From NCBI GenBank assembly GCA_963782445.1, contig CAWAJM010000002.1, positions 372,001 through 436,000 on the forward strand: DNA of 64,000 bases. Direction: 5' to 3'. The position numbers were made by a program, and so were the translations under genes. The DNA is from ZC4RG20 sp963782445 (GTDB lineage: Bacteria > Pseudomonadota > Gammaproteobacteria > Steroidobacterales > Rariloculaceae). Below the pieces are notes generated by a model that was given only the letters and a program-made list of their open reading frames with translations, did no database searches and had not been told where the DNA came from. Below are positions 25,119 to 33,149 of this stretch, in pieces; position 1 is the stretch's first letter, and each line of letters opens with the position of its first letter.

Positions 25119-25994
25119 ATGGACCGTATGTATTCGGAAAACGAAGACCCCGCGACGAGCGGCCCCGAAACCCGCGGCGTCCTGTACGTGGTCGGCACCC
25201 CGATCGGCAATCTCGGCGATCTGAGCCCTCGGGCCCGGGAGGTGCTGGGCCGGGTGGACTTCGTTGCCGCCGAGGATACTCGGCGTACCCGGCGATTGCT
25301 ATCGAATATCGGTGTGCAAGCGGAACTAATGTCCTATCACGAGCACAACGAGAGCCGCCGCACCGCTGCTCTGCTCGAGCTGCTCGCCGCCGGGCGGCGC
25401 GTCGCGCTGGTCAGCGATGCCGGTATGCCGCTCGTCAGCGATCCGGGCTGGACGCTCGTGCGCCGGGCGCTCGAGGCAGGGATCGCAGTGCGCCCCGTGC
25501 CCGGTCCCTGCGCGGTCACGGCGGCGCTTTGCGTCTCGGGACTGCCGACCGATCGGTTCGCCTTCGAGGGCTTTCTGCCGCGACGGGCGGCTGCGCGGGC
25601 GGCGCGCCTCGAGGCGCTCGCGAACGAGCCGCGCACGCTCGTGTTCTTCGAAGCCGTGCATCGCGTGCGCGACACGCTCGCTGCCCTCGTCGAGCATTTC
25701 GGCGCCGACCGCCCGGCCTCGCTGGCGCGGGAGCTGACCAAGGTCCACGAGCAGGTCTATGCCGGCACGCTCGGGGCCGTGCACGACGCTGTGGGCGCGG
25801 ACGTCCCCGAGCTCGGCGAGTTCGTGCTCGTCGTCGGCGGACGAGAGGCCGCTCCGGGGGGCGACGCGGACGAGGTCCTGCGTGTCTACGGGGTCCTCGG
25901 CAAGACGCTGGCGCCGGACCAGGCCGTGGCCTTGACCGCCGAGCTCACGGGGCACTCGCGCAACGAGGTCTACCGCCTGACCCGCGTGCGGTAG
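25119..25994 (+). CDS. rsmI: 16S rRNA (cytidine-1402-2'-O)-methyltransferase
   Basis: SAM-dependent enzyme that 2'-O-methylates C1402 of 16S rRNA; RsmH, encoded at 27157, adds the N4-methyl group to the same base. It has 291 residues. The N-terminal tetrapyrrole-methylase-type fold shows LYVVGTPIGNLGDLSPRA, AAEDTRRTRRLL and SDAGMPLVSDPG. The C-terminal domain ends with LTGHSRNEVYRLT. Divergent from lpoA with only a few bases between the starts, as in the E. coli yraL/yraM pair. ATG 25128 is an alternative start. Confidence 0.95.
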   Translation: MDRMYSENEDPATSGPETRGVLYVVGTPIGNLGDLSPRAREVLGRVDFVAAEDTRRTRRLLSNIGVQAELMSYHEHNESRRTAALLELLAAGRRVALVSDAGMPLVSDPGWTLVRRALEAGIAVRPVPGPCAVTAALCVSGLPTDRFAFEGFLPRRAAARAARLEALANEPRTLVFFEAVHRVRDTLAALVEHFGADRPASLARELTKVHEQVYAGTLGAVHDAVGADVPELGEFVLVVGGREAAPGGDADEVLRVYGVLGKTLAPDQAVALTAELTGHSRNEVYRLTRVR

Positions 25995-25995
25995 C

Positions 25996-26023
25996 GCATC
26001 GATCAGCGTGCGCGATGCATTTT
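25996..26023 (+). terminator. Possible rsmI terminator hairpin
   Basis: GCATCG (25996-26001) pairs with CGATGC (26013-26018) just after the rsmI stop and is followed by ATTTTC. The stem is short and the T-run weak, so this is only a plausible terminator. Confidence 0.35.
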
Positions 26024-26026
26024 CGC

Positions 26027-26054
26027 TTGCCCAGCGCGGCGAAGACGGTAAGCT
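26027..26054 (+). promoter_or_regulatory. Probable rnpB promoter
   Basis: TTGCCC (26027-26032), a 16-bp spacer and TAAGCT (26049-26054) place a transcription start about seven bases downstream, near 26061. That is exactly where the RNase P RNA must begin for its P1 helix to form. The -10 is weak. Confidence 0.45.
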
Positions 26055-26060
26055 TGTGCG

Positions 26061-26403
26061 CGGAGTCGGCCGAGCAGCCGCTGGGGTCATACCTGGAGGA
26101 AAGTCCGGGCTCCATAGGGCAGGGTGCCAGGTAACGCCTGGGGGGCGCGAGCCCACGGAAAGTGCCACAGAAAATATACCGCCGGACGAGTCCGGTAAGG
26201 GTGAAAAGGTGCGGTAAGAGCGCACCGCGCAGGCGGCAACGTTCTGCGGCAGGGTAAACCCCACCCGGAGCAAGACCGAATAGGGGAGTGCTCGAGTGCG
26301 GCCCGCACGAGCTCCCGGGTAGGTCGCTACAGGCACGCGGTGACGCGGGCCGAAGATGAATGGCTGCTCTCGACAGAACCCGGCTTACAGGCCGACTCCT
26401 CCT
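26061..26403 (+). ncRNA. rnpB: RNase P RNA, bacterial type A
   Basis: Catalytic RNA that trims the 5' leader from pre-tRNAs. The universal core is unmistakable: GAGGAAAGTCCGGGCTCC then ATAGGGCAGGGTGCCAGG (from about 26096), AAGGGTGAAAAGGTGCGG then TAAGAGCGCACCG (about 26198), GGTAAACCCC, AATAGGGG and finally GACAGAACCCGGCTTA (about 26371). P1 pairs GGAGTCGGCC at the 5' end with GGCCGACTCC at the 3' end; P2 pairs GAGCAGCC with GGCTGCTC. The P3 arm between P2 and the core is very short compared with E. coli. It is followed by a strong hairpin at 26420. Confidence 0.97.
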
Positions 26404-26419
26404 TTGATCCAAACAGGGG

Positions 26420-26447
26420 CCGGAGCCCGCGGCGCGCGGGCTTCCGG
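26420..26447 (+). terminator. Hairpin after rnpB
   Basis: CCGGAGCCCGCG (26420-26431) pairs with CGCGGGCTTCCGG (26435-26447), with one bulged base. The stem is very stable and sits 17 nt past the mature RNA end, but there is no T-run, so it may be a processing stop rather than a classical terminator. From here to the mraZ promoter at 26612 nothing else was recognised. Confidence 0.5.
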
Positions 26448-26611
26448 TCCCGCCGCTGGTTCCGCCCGCCGTCCTCGGCGGCCGCGATCGGCCCGGCACC
26501 GTCCGCGCACCCGGATAGGCGCGACCCGAACCCGGGGCGCCGCGCGGCCCCTTTTTGTCCCGGCCCCGAACCCATGGAAAAACGGGTCCCAATTCCCGGC
26601 TCTCGGGACGT

Positions 26612-26640
26612 TTGACAGTGGGAAGCGTGTGTTTCATAGT
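26612..26640 (+). promoter_or_regulatory. dcw cluster promoter (Pmra)
   Basis: A perfect -35 TTGACA (26612-26617), a 17-bp spacer and CATAGT (26635-26640; four of six matches) form the best sigma-70 promoter in the window. It is placed 49 bp upstream of mraZ. It would drive the long overlapping run from mraZ towards ftsZ. Confidence 0.75.
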
Positions 26641-26649
26641 GTCGCGAAG

Positions 26650-26674
26650 TGGTAAAAAGTGGGCAGGAATGGGC
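26650..26674 (+). promoter_or_regulatory. MraZ operator, three TGGNN boxes at 10-bp spacing
   Basis: TGGTA (26650-26654), TGGGC (26660-26664) and TGGGC (26670-26674) are separated by exactly five bases each. In E. coli, MraZ binds TGGGN repeats separated by 5 bp near Pmra and represses its own operon. Here the array lies between the -10 and the mraZ start, so the same autoregulation is expected (inference from the site pattern). The first box deviates at one position. Confidence 0.75.
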
Positions 26675-26688
26675 CGGCAGGTCGAGCC

Positions 26689-27144
26689 ATGTTTCGCGGT
26701 GCTACGAAAGTTTCCCTGGACGCGAAGGGCCGGCTCGCGATACCGAGCCGCTACCGGGAGCGAATCATCGCTCGCGCCGAAGGGCATCTCGTCGCGACCG
26801 TCGATCGTGATTACTGCCTGCTGATCTACCCGCTTCCCGACTGGGAGGAGATAGAACGAAAGCTCGTGCGCCTGCCGAGCCTGAACAAGCAGGCCCGGCG
26901 CCTGCAACGCTTGATGGTCGGTTACGCGACGGAGGTCGACATGGACGGGCACGGCCGGATTCTCCTGCCGCGCGAGCTCCGCGACTTCGCCGGCCTCGAC
27001 CGCCAGGCCATGCTCATCGGGCAAGGCAACAAGTTCGAGCTTTGGGACGAGGAACGCTGGAACGTGCGTCGCGACGAGTGGCTCGCGGCCGATGAGGGCG
27101 ATCACGCGGATTTACCTGAAGAACTCGAATCGCTGTCGCTGTAG
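26689..27144 (+). CDS. mraZ: Transcriptional regulator MraZ
   Basis: DNA-binding regulator of the division/cell-wall cluster, with two AbrB-like SpoVT motifs. It has 151 residues from ATG 26689. The first repeat carries SLDAKGRLAIPSRYRE and the second EVDMDGHGRILLPRELR, the conserved DxxGR(I/L)-P core. It is the first gene of the cluster, directly downstream of a matching operator and promoter. A start 30 bp upstream at 26659 would run through the third operator box and is less likely. Confidence 0.95.
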   Translation: MFRGATKVSLDAKGRLAIPSRYRERIIARAEGHLVATVDRDYCLLIYPLPDWEEIERKLVRLPSLNKQARRLQRLMVGYATEVDMDGHGRILLPRELRDFAGLDRQAMLIGQGNKFELWDEERWNVRRDEWLAADEGDHADLPEELESLSL

Positions 27145-27156
27145 AGCAGACGGCTA

Positions 27157-28107
27157 TTGAGCGCGGAGTCCCGACATCAGCCTGTGCTGATGAGCGAAGC
27201 GCTCGACGGCCTCGGGGTCACGGCCGACGGCGCATATGTAGACGCTACCTACGGGCGCGGGGGACATAGCGCGGGGATTCTCGAGCAGCTTGGCGGACAG
27301 GGGCGATTGCTCGCATTGGACAAGGACAGGCAAGCGGTGGCGGCCGGCCGGCGGCGCTTCGGCACCGATCCGCGGTTCTCGATCGTCCACGCGGGCTTCG
27401 AGGACTTCGACGCGGTCGTGCGGCCGTGGCTCGCCGGGGGGCGTCTTGCCGGCGCGCTGTTCGACCTCGGCGTCTCGTCTCCGCAGCTCGATGAGGCGGC
27501 GCGCGGCTTCAGCTTCGCCAAGGAAGGACCGCTGGACATGCGCATGGATACGACCAAAGGGCCGACGGCGGCCGAGTGGCTCGCGCGCGTCGGCGTTGCG
27601 GAGCTCACGAACGTGCTGCGCCGCTACGGCGAGGAGCCGCAAGCGCGCCGCGTCGCGGCCGCCATCGTGCGCGCGCGCGAGGCGGCACCAATCGAGACGA
27701 CAACGCAGCTCGCCGACGTCGTCGCGCGCGCCGCTCGCGGCCCGCGTCAGCGCATCCATCCCGCCACACGCGTTTTCCAGGCGGTTCGCATCGCGGTCAA
27801 CGGCGAGCTTGAGGCGCTCGAGAAAGGTCTCGCCGCCTGCATCGGGCTGCTGGCTCCCGGCGGCCGCGTCGCTGTCATCAGTTTTCATTCGCTCGAGGAC
27901 CGCATCGTCAAGCGGCTTTTCGCGCGCGAGTCGCGCGGCGATCCGCGCTACGCCGGGTTGCCTTCGATGCCGCCCGAGGCCCGCCCCCGGCTGCGTCTCG
28001 TCGGCCGCCTCGTCCGGCCTTCGGCCGGCGAGGTCGAACGCAATCCGCGGGCGCGGAGTGCGCGGCTGCGCATCGCCGAGCGGCTTGCGCAGGGGGCCGC
28101 GGCATGA
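27157..28107 (+). CDS. rsmH: 16S rRNA (cytosine-1402-N4)-methyltransferase
   Basis: SAM-dependent methyltransferase (MraW) that N4-methylates C1402 of 16S rRNA, pairing with RsmI. It has 316 residues from TTG 27157. The SAM-binding motif is DATYGRGGHSAGIL; LFDLGVSSPQLDEAARGFSF, GPLDMRMD and the C-terminal ISFHSLEDRIVK are all diagnostic. It lies 12 bp after mraZ and overlaps ftsL by 4 bp (ATGA). Confidence 0.95.
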   Translation: MSAESRHQPVLMSEALDGLGVTADGAYVDATYGRGGHSAGILEQLGGQGRLLALDKDRQAVAAGRRRFGTDPRFSIVHAGFEDFDAVVRPWLAGGRLAGALFDLGVSSPQLDEAARGFSFAKEGPLDMRMDTTKGPTAAEWLARVGVAELTNVLRRYGEEPQARRVAAAIVRAREAAPIETTTQLADVVARAARGPRQRIHPATRVFQAVRIAVNGELEALEKGLAACIGLLAPGGRVAVISFHSLEDRIVKRLFARESRGDPRYAGLPSMPPEARPRLRLVGRLVRPSAGEVERNPRARSARLRIAERLAQGAAA

Positions 28108-28478
28108 GGCGTCCGCTCGTCGAGCTCGGCGTCGCCGTAGCGCTTGCGGTGGCCGTCGTCGCTTCGGGACTGCTCGTGATTCGCGCCGAGCACGACTCGA
28201 GGCAGCTGTTCATCGAGCTCGAGGCGCTCAACCGCGAGCAGGACCGGCTGCAGATCGATTGGGGCAAGCTGCAGCTCGAACAAAGCACGTGGGCCACCCA
28301 CGCGCGCATCGAGTCGCTCGCGCACCAACGGCTGAACCTGGCGGCCCCGACGAACGCGCAGATCGTCGTCGTGCAGGAGTCGCGGGGCCGCGCGGTGCCG
28401 CGCGGTGCAGGGGGCCCGGTGGATTCGGCAGGCTCGGCGGTCGCGGGGGGAGCAGGCCGTGTCGCGGCGCAACGGTAA
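28104..28478 (+). CDS. ftsL: Cell division protein FtsL
   Basis: Bitopic divisome protein forming a complex with FtsB and FtsQ. It has 124 residues. One N-terminal membrane helix (LGVAVALAVAVVASGLLVI) is followed by a periplasmic coiled coil (residues about 32-62, LFIELEALNREQDRLQIDWG) and EHxRIE-like ARIESLAHQRLNL. The C-terminal 35 residues are low-complexity Gly/Ala/Arg and overlap the ftsI start by 20 bp. Identification rests on architecture and position between rsmH and ftsI. Confidence 0.9.
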   Translation: MRRPLVELGVAVALAVAVVASGLLVIRAEHDSRQLFIELEALNREQDRLQIDWGKLQLEQSTWATHARIESLAHQRLNLAAPTNAQIVVVQESRGRAVPRGAGGPVDSAGSAVAGGAGRVAAQR

Positions 28479-30193
28479 GCGGCGCTCCGGCCCGCTCAGC
28501 GCACGCTGGCGCAGCGTGCTGCTGCTCGTCGGCTTCGCGCTCGCGGGCTCGGCGCTCGAAGCGCGCGTGCTGTATCTGCAGCTCGTCGATCAGGACTTCC
28601 TGGTCGAGCAGGGCGACAACCGCTACCTCCGAACCGTGCAGATTTCGGCTCACCGCGGCCAGATCACCGACCGCAACGGGGAGCCGCTGGCCGTCAGCAC
28701 GCCCGTGGACAGCGTTTGGGCCAACCCGCAGGAGCTCAAGCCCGCGCTGGATCGGCTCGGCGAGCTCGCGAAGGCGCTCGAACGTCGATCCCGACTGGCT
28801 GGCCCGGCGCGTGACGAGCAACATGGATCGCGAGTTCGTCTATCTGAAGCGCGACATGCCGCCGAGCAAGGCGGCCGATGCCCTGGCGCTGAATGTGCCC
28901 GGCGTCCACACGCTGCGCGAGTACCGGCGCTACTACCCGGCCGGGGAGGTCGCGGGCCATGTCATCGGCTTCACGAACGTCGACGACGACGGCCAGGAAG
29001 GGCTCGAGCTCGAGTTCGACTATTGGCTCAAGGGCGAGTCGGGCAGCAAGCAGGTGCTGCAGGATCGGCTCGGGCACGTGATCGGCAACGTCCAGCTCAT
29101 CAAGGAGCCGAAGCCCGGCCGCACGCTGCGCACGAGCGTGGATCTGCGTCTGCAGTACTTGGCCTACCGCGAGCTCAAGGAGGCCGTGGCCCAGAACAAG
29201 GCCAAGTCGGGCTCGCTCGTGATCCTCGACCCGCGCACGGGCGAGGTGCTGGCCATGGTCAACCAGCCCTCGTTCAATCCGAACGATCGCTCGCAGCTCG
29301 ACGTGGCGCATTACCGCAATCGCGCCGCCACCGACATTTTCGAGCCCGGCTCGAGCTTCAAACCGCTGATCCTCTCGAGCGCCATCGATGCCGGGCTAGT
29401 CGGCCCCGACTCGATCGTCGATACTTCGCCTGGCTATCTAAAGGTCAGCGGCCGGATCCTGACCCGCGACCACACCGACCTCGGCCCCATCACGTTGACG
29501 ACGGCGCTGGCGAAGTCGAGCGACGTGGCGGCGGGCCTCGTCGCGATGCGCATGATGCCCGACTACCTGTGGCACGTGCTCTCCGGTTTCGGCATCGGCC
29601 GGCTGACCGAGAGCGGTTTCCCGGGCGAGTCGGCCGGCGTGCTGCACGACGCGCGGTTCTGGAGGCCGATCGAGCAGGCCACGATGGCTTACGGCTACGG
29701 CGTCTCGGTCACGACGCTGCAGCTCGCGCGCGCCTATGCCGCCATCGCCGCCGGCGGCGTGCTCCGGCCGGTCTCGTTCCTGCCCGTCGACAAGCCCCCC
29801 AGGGGCAGGCGCGTCATTTCGGAACAAACCGCCCGGGCCATGATCCACATGATGGAAGCGGTCGTCTCGCCGGACGGGACGGCCGAGCAGGCCGAGGTGG
29901 CGAACTACCGCATCGCCGGCAAGACCGGCACGGCGTGGCGGGCCACAGCGGGCGGCTACTCGAAGGACAGCTACACGTCGGTGTTCGCCGGCATGGCGCC
30001 CGCCAGCGACCCGCGGCTCGTCGCGGTCGTCGTCATCGAGCAACCGCAGGGCAAGCACTACTACGGCGGCGAAGTCTCGGCCCCGGTGTTCGCGCGCGTC
30101 ATGGCCGGCGCGCTGCGGCTCCTGGCCGTGCCGCCGGACGCGCTGCCGTCGCCGCCGCTGACCGTCGTCGCGCAGTCGGACGTGGGCAAATGA
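28459..30193 (+). CDS. ftsI: Peptidoglycan transpeptidase FtsI (PBP3), with +1 frameshift
   Basis: Monofunctional class B penicillin-binding protein for septal peptidoglycan cross-linking, working with FtsW. From GTG 28459: an N-terminal membrane helix (SVLLLVGFALAGSALEA), then RGQITDRNGEPLAVSTPVDSVWANP. The frame breaks at 28780-28782. Omitting one A gives A-L-D-V-D-P-D-W-L and continues with YYPAGEVAGHVIGFTNVDDD, the active-site Ser in FEPGSSFKPL and KTGTA. The SXN motif reads SSD instead of SSN. The corrected length is 577 residues. Because the gene is normally essential, the break is probably not a real loss. Confidence 0.88.
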
Positions 30194-31782
30194 TGGCTGC
30201 AAGGCGCACAACCCAATCGACGACGCTGGGCGATCTGCTCGGCGCGGACGCGGGCGGCCTCACGGGCCTCGCGGTTACCGATCTCGTGCTCGACAGCCGC
30301 GACGCCCGCGCGGGCGCCGCCTTCGTGGCCGTGCAGGGCGAGCGCGGCCACGGCCTCGCCTATGCGCAGCAGGCCGCCGCTCGGGGCGCGGCCGTCGTGC
30401 TCTACGAGCCGTCGGCCGATCCGCGAGTCGCCGCCGACTTTGCCGCGCGCCGGCTCCCGATGCCGAGTCTCGCCGTGCCGGGGCTCAAGGCCCGGCTGGG
30501 TGAGCTGGCCCGCAAGCTGTACGGGCCCGCGATTGCGGTCCGGCGCCTCGCAGGGGTCACGGGCACGAACGGCAAAACCACCGTGGCTTATCTGGCCGCT
30601 CAGGCGGCGACGCGCGTCGCCGCGGCCCGCAGCGGCCGTGCCTGCGGCTATGTCGGCACGCTCGGCTACGGCGTGCCGCCGGCGCTCACGGCACACGCGC
30701 TGACGACGCCGGACTGCTTTACCTTGCACCGCGAGCTCGCCGCGCTCGATGCCGACAGTGCCGTGCTCGAGGTCTCGTCGCACGCGCTCGCGCAGGACCG
30801 CACGGCGGGCCTCGCCATCGAGACGGCCGCGTTCACCAATTTGACGCGCGACCATCTCGATGCGCACGGCGACTTCGAGCGTTACGGGCGCGCGAAGGCG
30901 CGCCTGTTCGCGCGCCCCGAGCTGCGCCGCGCCGTGCTCAACGTCGCCGACCCGTTTGCGGCGCGGCTGCTCGAGCGGCTCGCGCCGCACGTCGAAGCGC
31001 TGCGCGTCCGGGCCGTCCCGGGCGGCGGGGCGCAGGGCGGTGCCGACCTCGAAGTCCGCGTCGAGGACCTCGGCCTCGAGGGGCTCGTGCTCCACGTCGC
31101 GGGGCGTTTCGGAACGGCCCGCCTCGCCTCGCGCCTCGTCGGCGACTTCAACGCCGAGAACCTCGCCGTCGCCCTCGGCCTGCTGGTGGCCTGGGACGTG
31201 CCGCTCGCGGAGGCCTGCGCAGCGCTCGGCGCGGCGCTGGCGCCGCCCGGGCGGCTCGAGGTCGTCGGCGGCGGCGCGGGCCGCCCGACCGTCGTCGTCG
31301 ACTACGCACATACGCCGGACGGACTCGAGCGCGTGCTCGGCACGCTCGCGGCCGTGACGCCGGGTGCGCTGTGGTGCGTATTCGGCTGCGGCGGCGACCG
31401 CGACCGCGGCAAGCGCGCGCTCATGGGGGCCGTGGCCGGCCGCCTCGCCGACCGCATCGTGCTCACGGACGACAACCCGCGCGGCGAGGACCCGGCCGCC
31501 ATCGTGGCGGACATCGTCGCGGGACTCGAAGACCGCGGCCAGCGTGCGCCCGGCCGCCTCGCCGTCGAGCACGATCGGCGCCTGGCGATCGAGGCGGCCG
31601 TCCGTGGGGCCGCCGCCGGCGACGTCGTGCTCGTCGCCGGCAAGGGCCACGAGCACGAACAGGTCGTCGGGGCCGTGCGCCGACCGTTCAGCGACCGGGA
31701 CGTTGCGCGCGCGGCGCTCGCCGGTGCGGCGGCCGGCGGCGACGCGGACGACGGCCCCCTGGGCGAGGGGGGGGCGTGCTGA
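30190..31782 (+). CDS. murE: UDP-MurNAc-L-Ala-D-Glu:meso-diaminopimelate ligase
   Basis: ATP-dependent ligase adding meso-diaminopimelate to the peptidoglycan precursor. It has 530 residues. The ATP loop is GVTGTNGKTTVAYL, followed by LEVSSHALAQ, NLTRDHLD and VVDYAHTPDGLERVL. The DNPRGEDP motif is the signature of meso-DAP (not lysine) enzymes, in line with a Gram-negative wall. The start overlaps the ftsI stop (ATGA). An unusually Ala/Gly/Asp-rich tail (residues about 510-530) overlaps the murF start by 7 bp. Confidence 0.95.
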   Translation: MMAARRTTQSTTLGDLLGADAGGLTGLAVTDLVLDSRDARAGAAFVAVQGERGHGLAYAQQAAARGAAVVLYEPSADPRVAADFAARRLPMPSLAVPGLKARLGELARKLYGPAIAVRRLAGVTGTNGKTTVAYLAAQAATRVAAARSGRACGYVGTLGYGVPPALTAHALTTPDCFTLHRELAALDADSAVLEVSSHALAQDRTAGLAIETAAFTNLTRDHLDAHGDFERYGRAKARLFARPELRRAVLNVADPFAARLLERLAPHVEALRVRAVPGGGAQGGADLEVRVEDLGLEGLVLHVAGRFGTARLASRLVGDFNAENLAVALGLLVAWDVPLAEACAALGAALAPPGRLEVVGGGAGRPTVVVDYAHTPDGLERVLGTLAAVTPGALWCVFGCGGDRDRGKRALMGAVAGRLADRIVLTDDNPRGEDPAAIVADIVAGLEDRGQRAPGRLAVEHDRRLAIEAAVRGAAAGDVVLVAGKGHEHEQVVGAVRRPFSDRDVARAALAGAAAGGDADDGPLGEGGAC

Positions 31783-33149
31783 CGCGCACGCTTCGCGAAG
31801 CGGCGGAGGCGATCGGCGGCCGCCTCGTCGGCGCCGACGCGTCTTTCGGCGCCGTCTGCACGGACACGCGCCGCCTCGAGCCCGGCGCGCTGTTCGTCGC
31901 CCTGCGCGGCGAGCGCTTCGACGGCCACGAATTCGTTGCCGCGGCCGCCGAGCACGGCGCGGCGGGCGCCCTCGTCGCGGCGCCCAGCGAGGCCCCGCTG
32001 CCGCAGATCGTCGTCGACGATACGCGCGCGGCGCTCGGCCGACTCGGCCAGGCCTGGCGGCGCGGCTTCGCCGTACCGGCCGTGGCCGTGACCGGCAGCA
32101 GCGGGAAGACGACGGTCAAGGAGCTCGTCGCCGCGGTACTGGGCGTCCGCCATCGCGTCTGCGCGACGGCCGGCAATCTCAACAACGACATCGGCGTGCC
32201 CCTCACGCTGCTCCGGCTCGCGCCGGGCGACGAGGCCCTCGTCGTCGAGCTCGGCGCGAACCACGCGGGCGAGATCGCGTATCTGGCCTCGCTCGCCGAG
32301 CCCACGGTCGGGGTCCTGACGAACGCCGGGCCTGCGCACCTCGAGGGCTTCGGCTCGATCGAGGGCGTCGCGGCCGCCAAGGGCGAGCTGCTCGACGCGC
32401 TGCCGCGGGCCGGCACGGCCGTGCTCAACGCCGACGACCGGTTCCTCGGCGAATGGCGCGCGCGCTCGCGCGCCGGCCATGTCGTGACTTTCGGTCTCCG
32501 CGAGAACGCGGATTTCCATCCGGACGGCAAGCCCGTCTTCGAGGCCGCGGGCGCGCGCTTCGGCCTGCGGCTGCCGGCCGGCGAGCGGATCGAGATCGCC
32601 CTGCCGTTGCTGGGTTTGCACAGCGTCGCGAATGCGCTCGCCGCGGCCGCCGCCGCGCATGCGGCCGGGGCTTCGGCGGAGGACATTGCGGTGGGCCTCG
32701 CGCGCGGCCAGCCCGTGCGCGGCCGTCTGAATCGGGTTGCGGGAAGGCGCGGCGCGGCCGTCGTCGACGATGCCTACAATGCGAACCCGGCCTCCGTGCA
32801 CGCGGCGCTCGATTGGCTCGCGGGGCTGCCCGGCCGGCGCGTGCTCGTGCTCGGCGACATGGCCGAGCTCGGGCCGCGGGCCGGCGAGCTGCATGCGGAG
32901 ACCGGTGCCTATGCGGTCGGCCGCTGCGACGAGCTCGTGACCGTCGGAGCGCTCGCCGAGCGCGCGGCCGCGGCCTTCGGGCCCGGCGCGCGGGCCTGCG
33001 CCAACGTCGCGGCCGCGGCCGCGGCGCTCGAGCCGCTGCTCGGCCCCGGCGTCACGGTTCTGATCAAGGCATCGCGCGTCATGGGGCTCGACCGCCTCGT
33101 GGCCGCGCTGGCCGCGCCCGAGGGCGGCCGGGAGGCGGCGCGATGCTGA
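31776..33149 (+). CDS. murF: UDP-MurNAc-tripeptide D-alanyl-D-alanine ligase
   Basis: Adds the D-Ala-D-Ala dipeptide to UDP-MurNAc-tripeptide. It has 457 residues from GTG 31776, inside the murE end. Key motifs are VTGSSGKTTVKELV, NLNNDIGVPLTLL, VELGANHAGEIAYL, LTNAGPAHLEGFGS and VVDDAYNANPASV. The dipeptide substrate needs Ddl, whose gene is not in this cluster. Its stop overlaps the mraY start. Confidence 0.95.
   Translation: MLTRTLREAAEAIGGRLVGADASFGAVCTDTRRLEPGALFVALRGERFDGHEFVAAAAEHGAAGALVAAPSEAPLPQIVVDDTRAALGRLGQAWRRGFAVPAVAVTGSSGKTTVKELVAAVLGVRHRVCATAGNLNNDIGVPLTLLRLAPGDEALVVELGANHAGEIAYLASLAEPTVGVLTNAGPAHLEGFGSIEGVAAAKGELLDALPRAGTAVLNADDRFLGEWRARSRAGHVVTFGLRENADFHPDGKPVFEAAGARFGLRLPAGERIEIALPLLGLHSVANALAAAAAAHAAGASAEDIAVGLARGQPVRGRLNRVAGRRGAAVVDDAYNANPASVHAALDWLAGLPGRRVLVLGDMAELGPRAGELHAETGAYAVGRCDELVTVGALAERAAAAFGPGARACANVAAAAAALEPLLGPGVTVLIKASRVMGLDRLVAALAAPEGGREAARC

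Noticed and set aside
26008..26824. Several short ORFs across 26.0-26.8 kb on both strands
   Set aside because: They cover the RNase P RNA, its terminator and the mraZ promoter; none has family-like sequence.
28405..31782. Apparent FtsI-MurE fusion of 1125 codons
   Set aside because: Produced by the one-base frameshift in ftsI; the FtsI transpeptidase domain lies in another frame across the middle, and murE has its own start.
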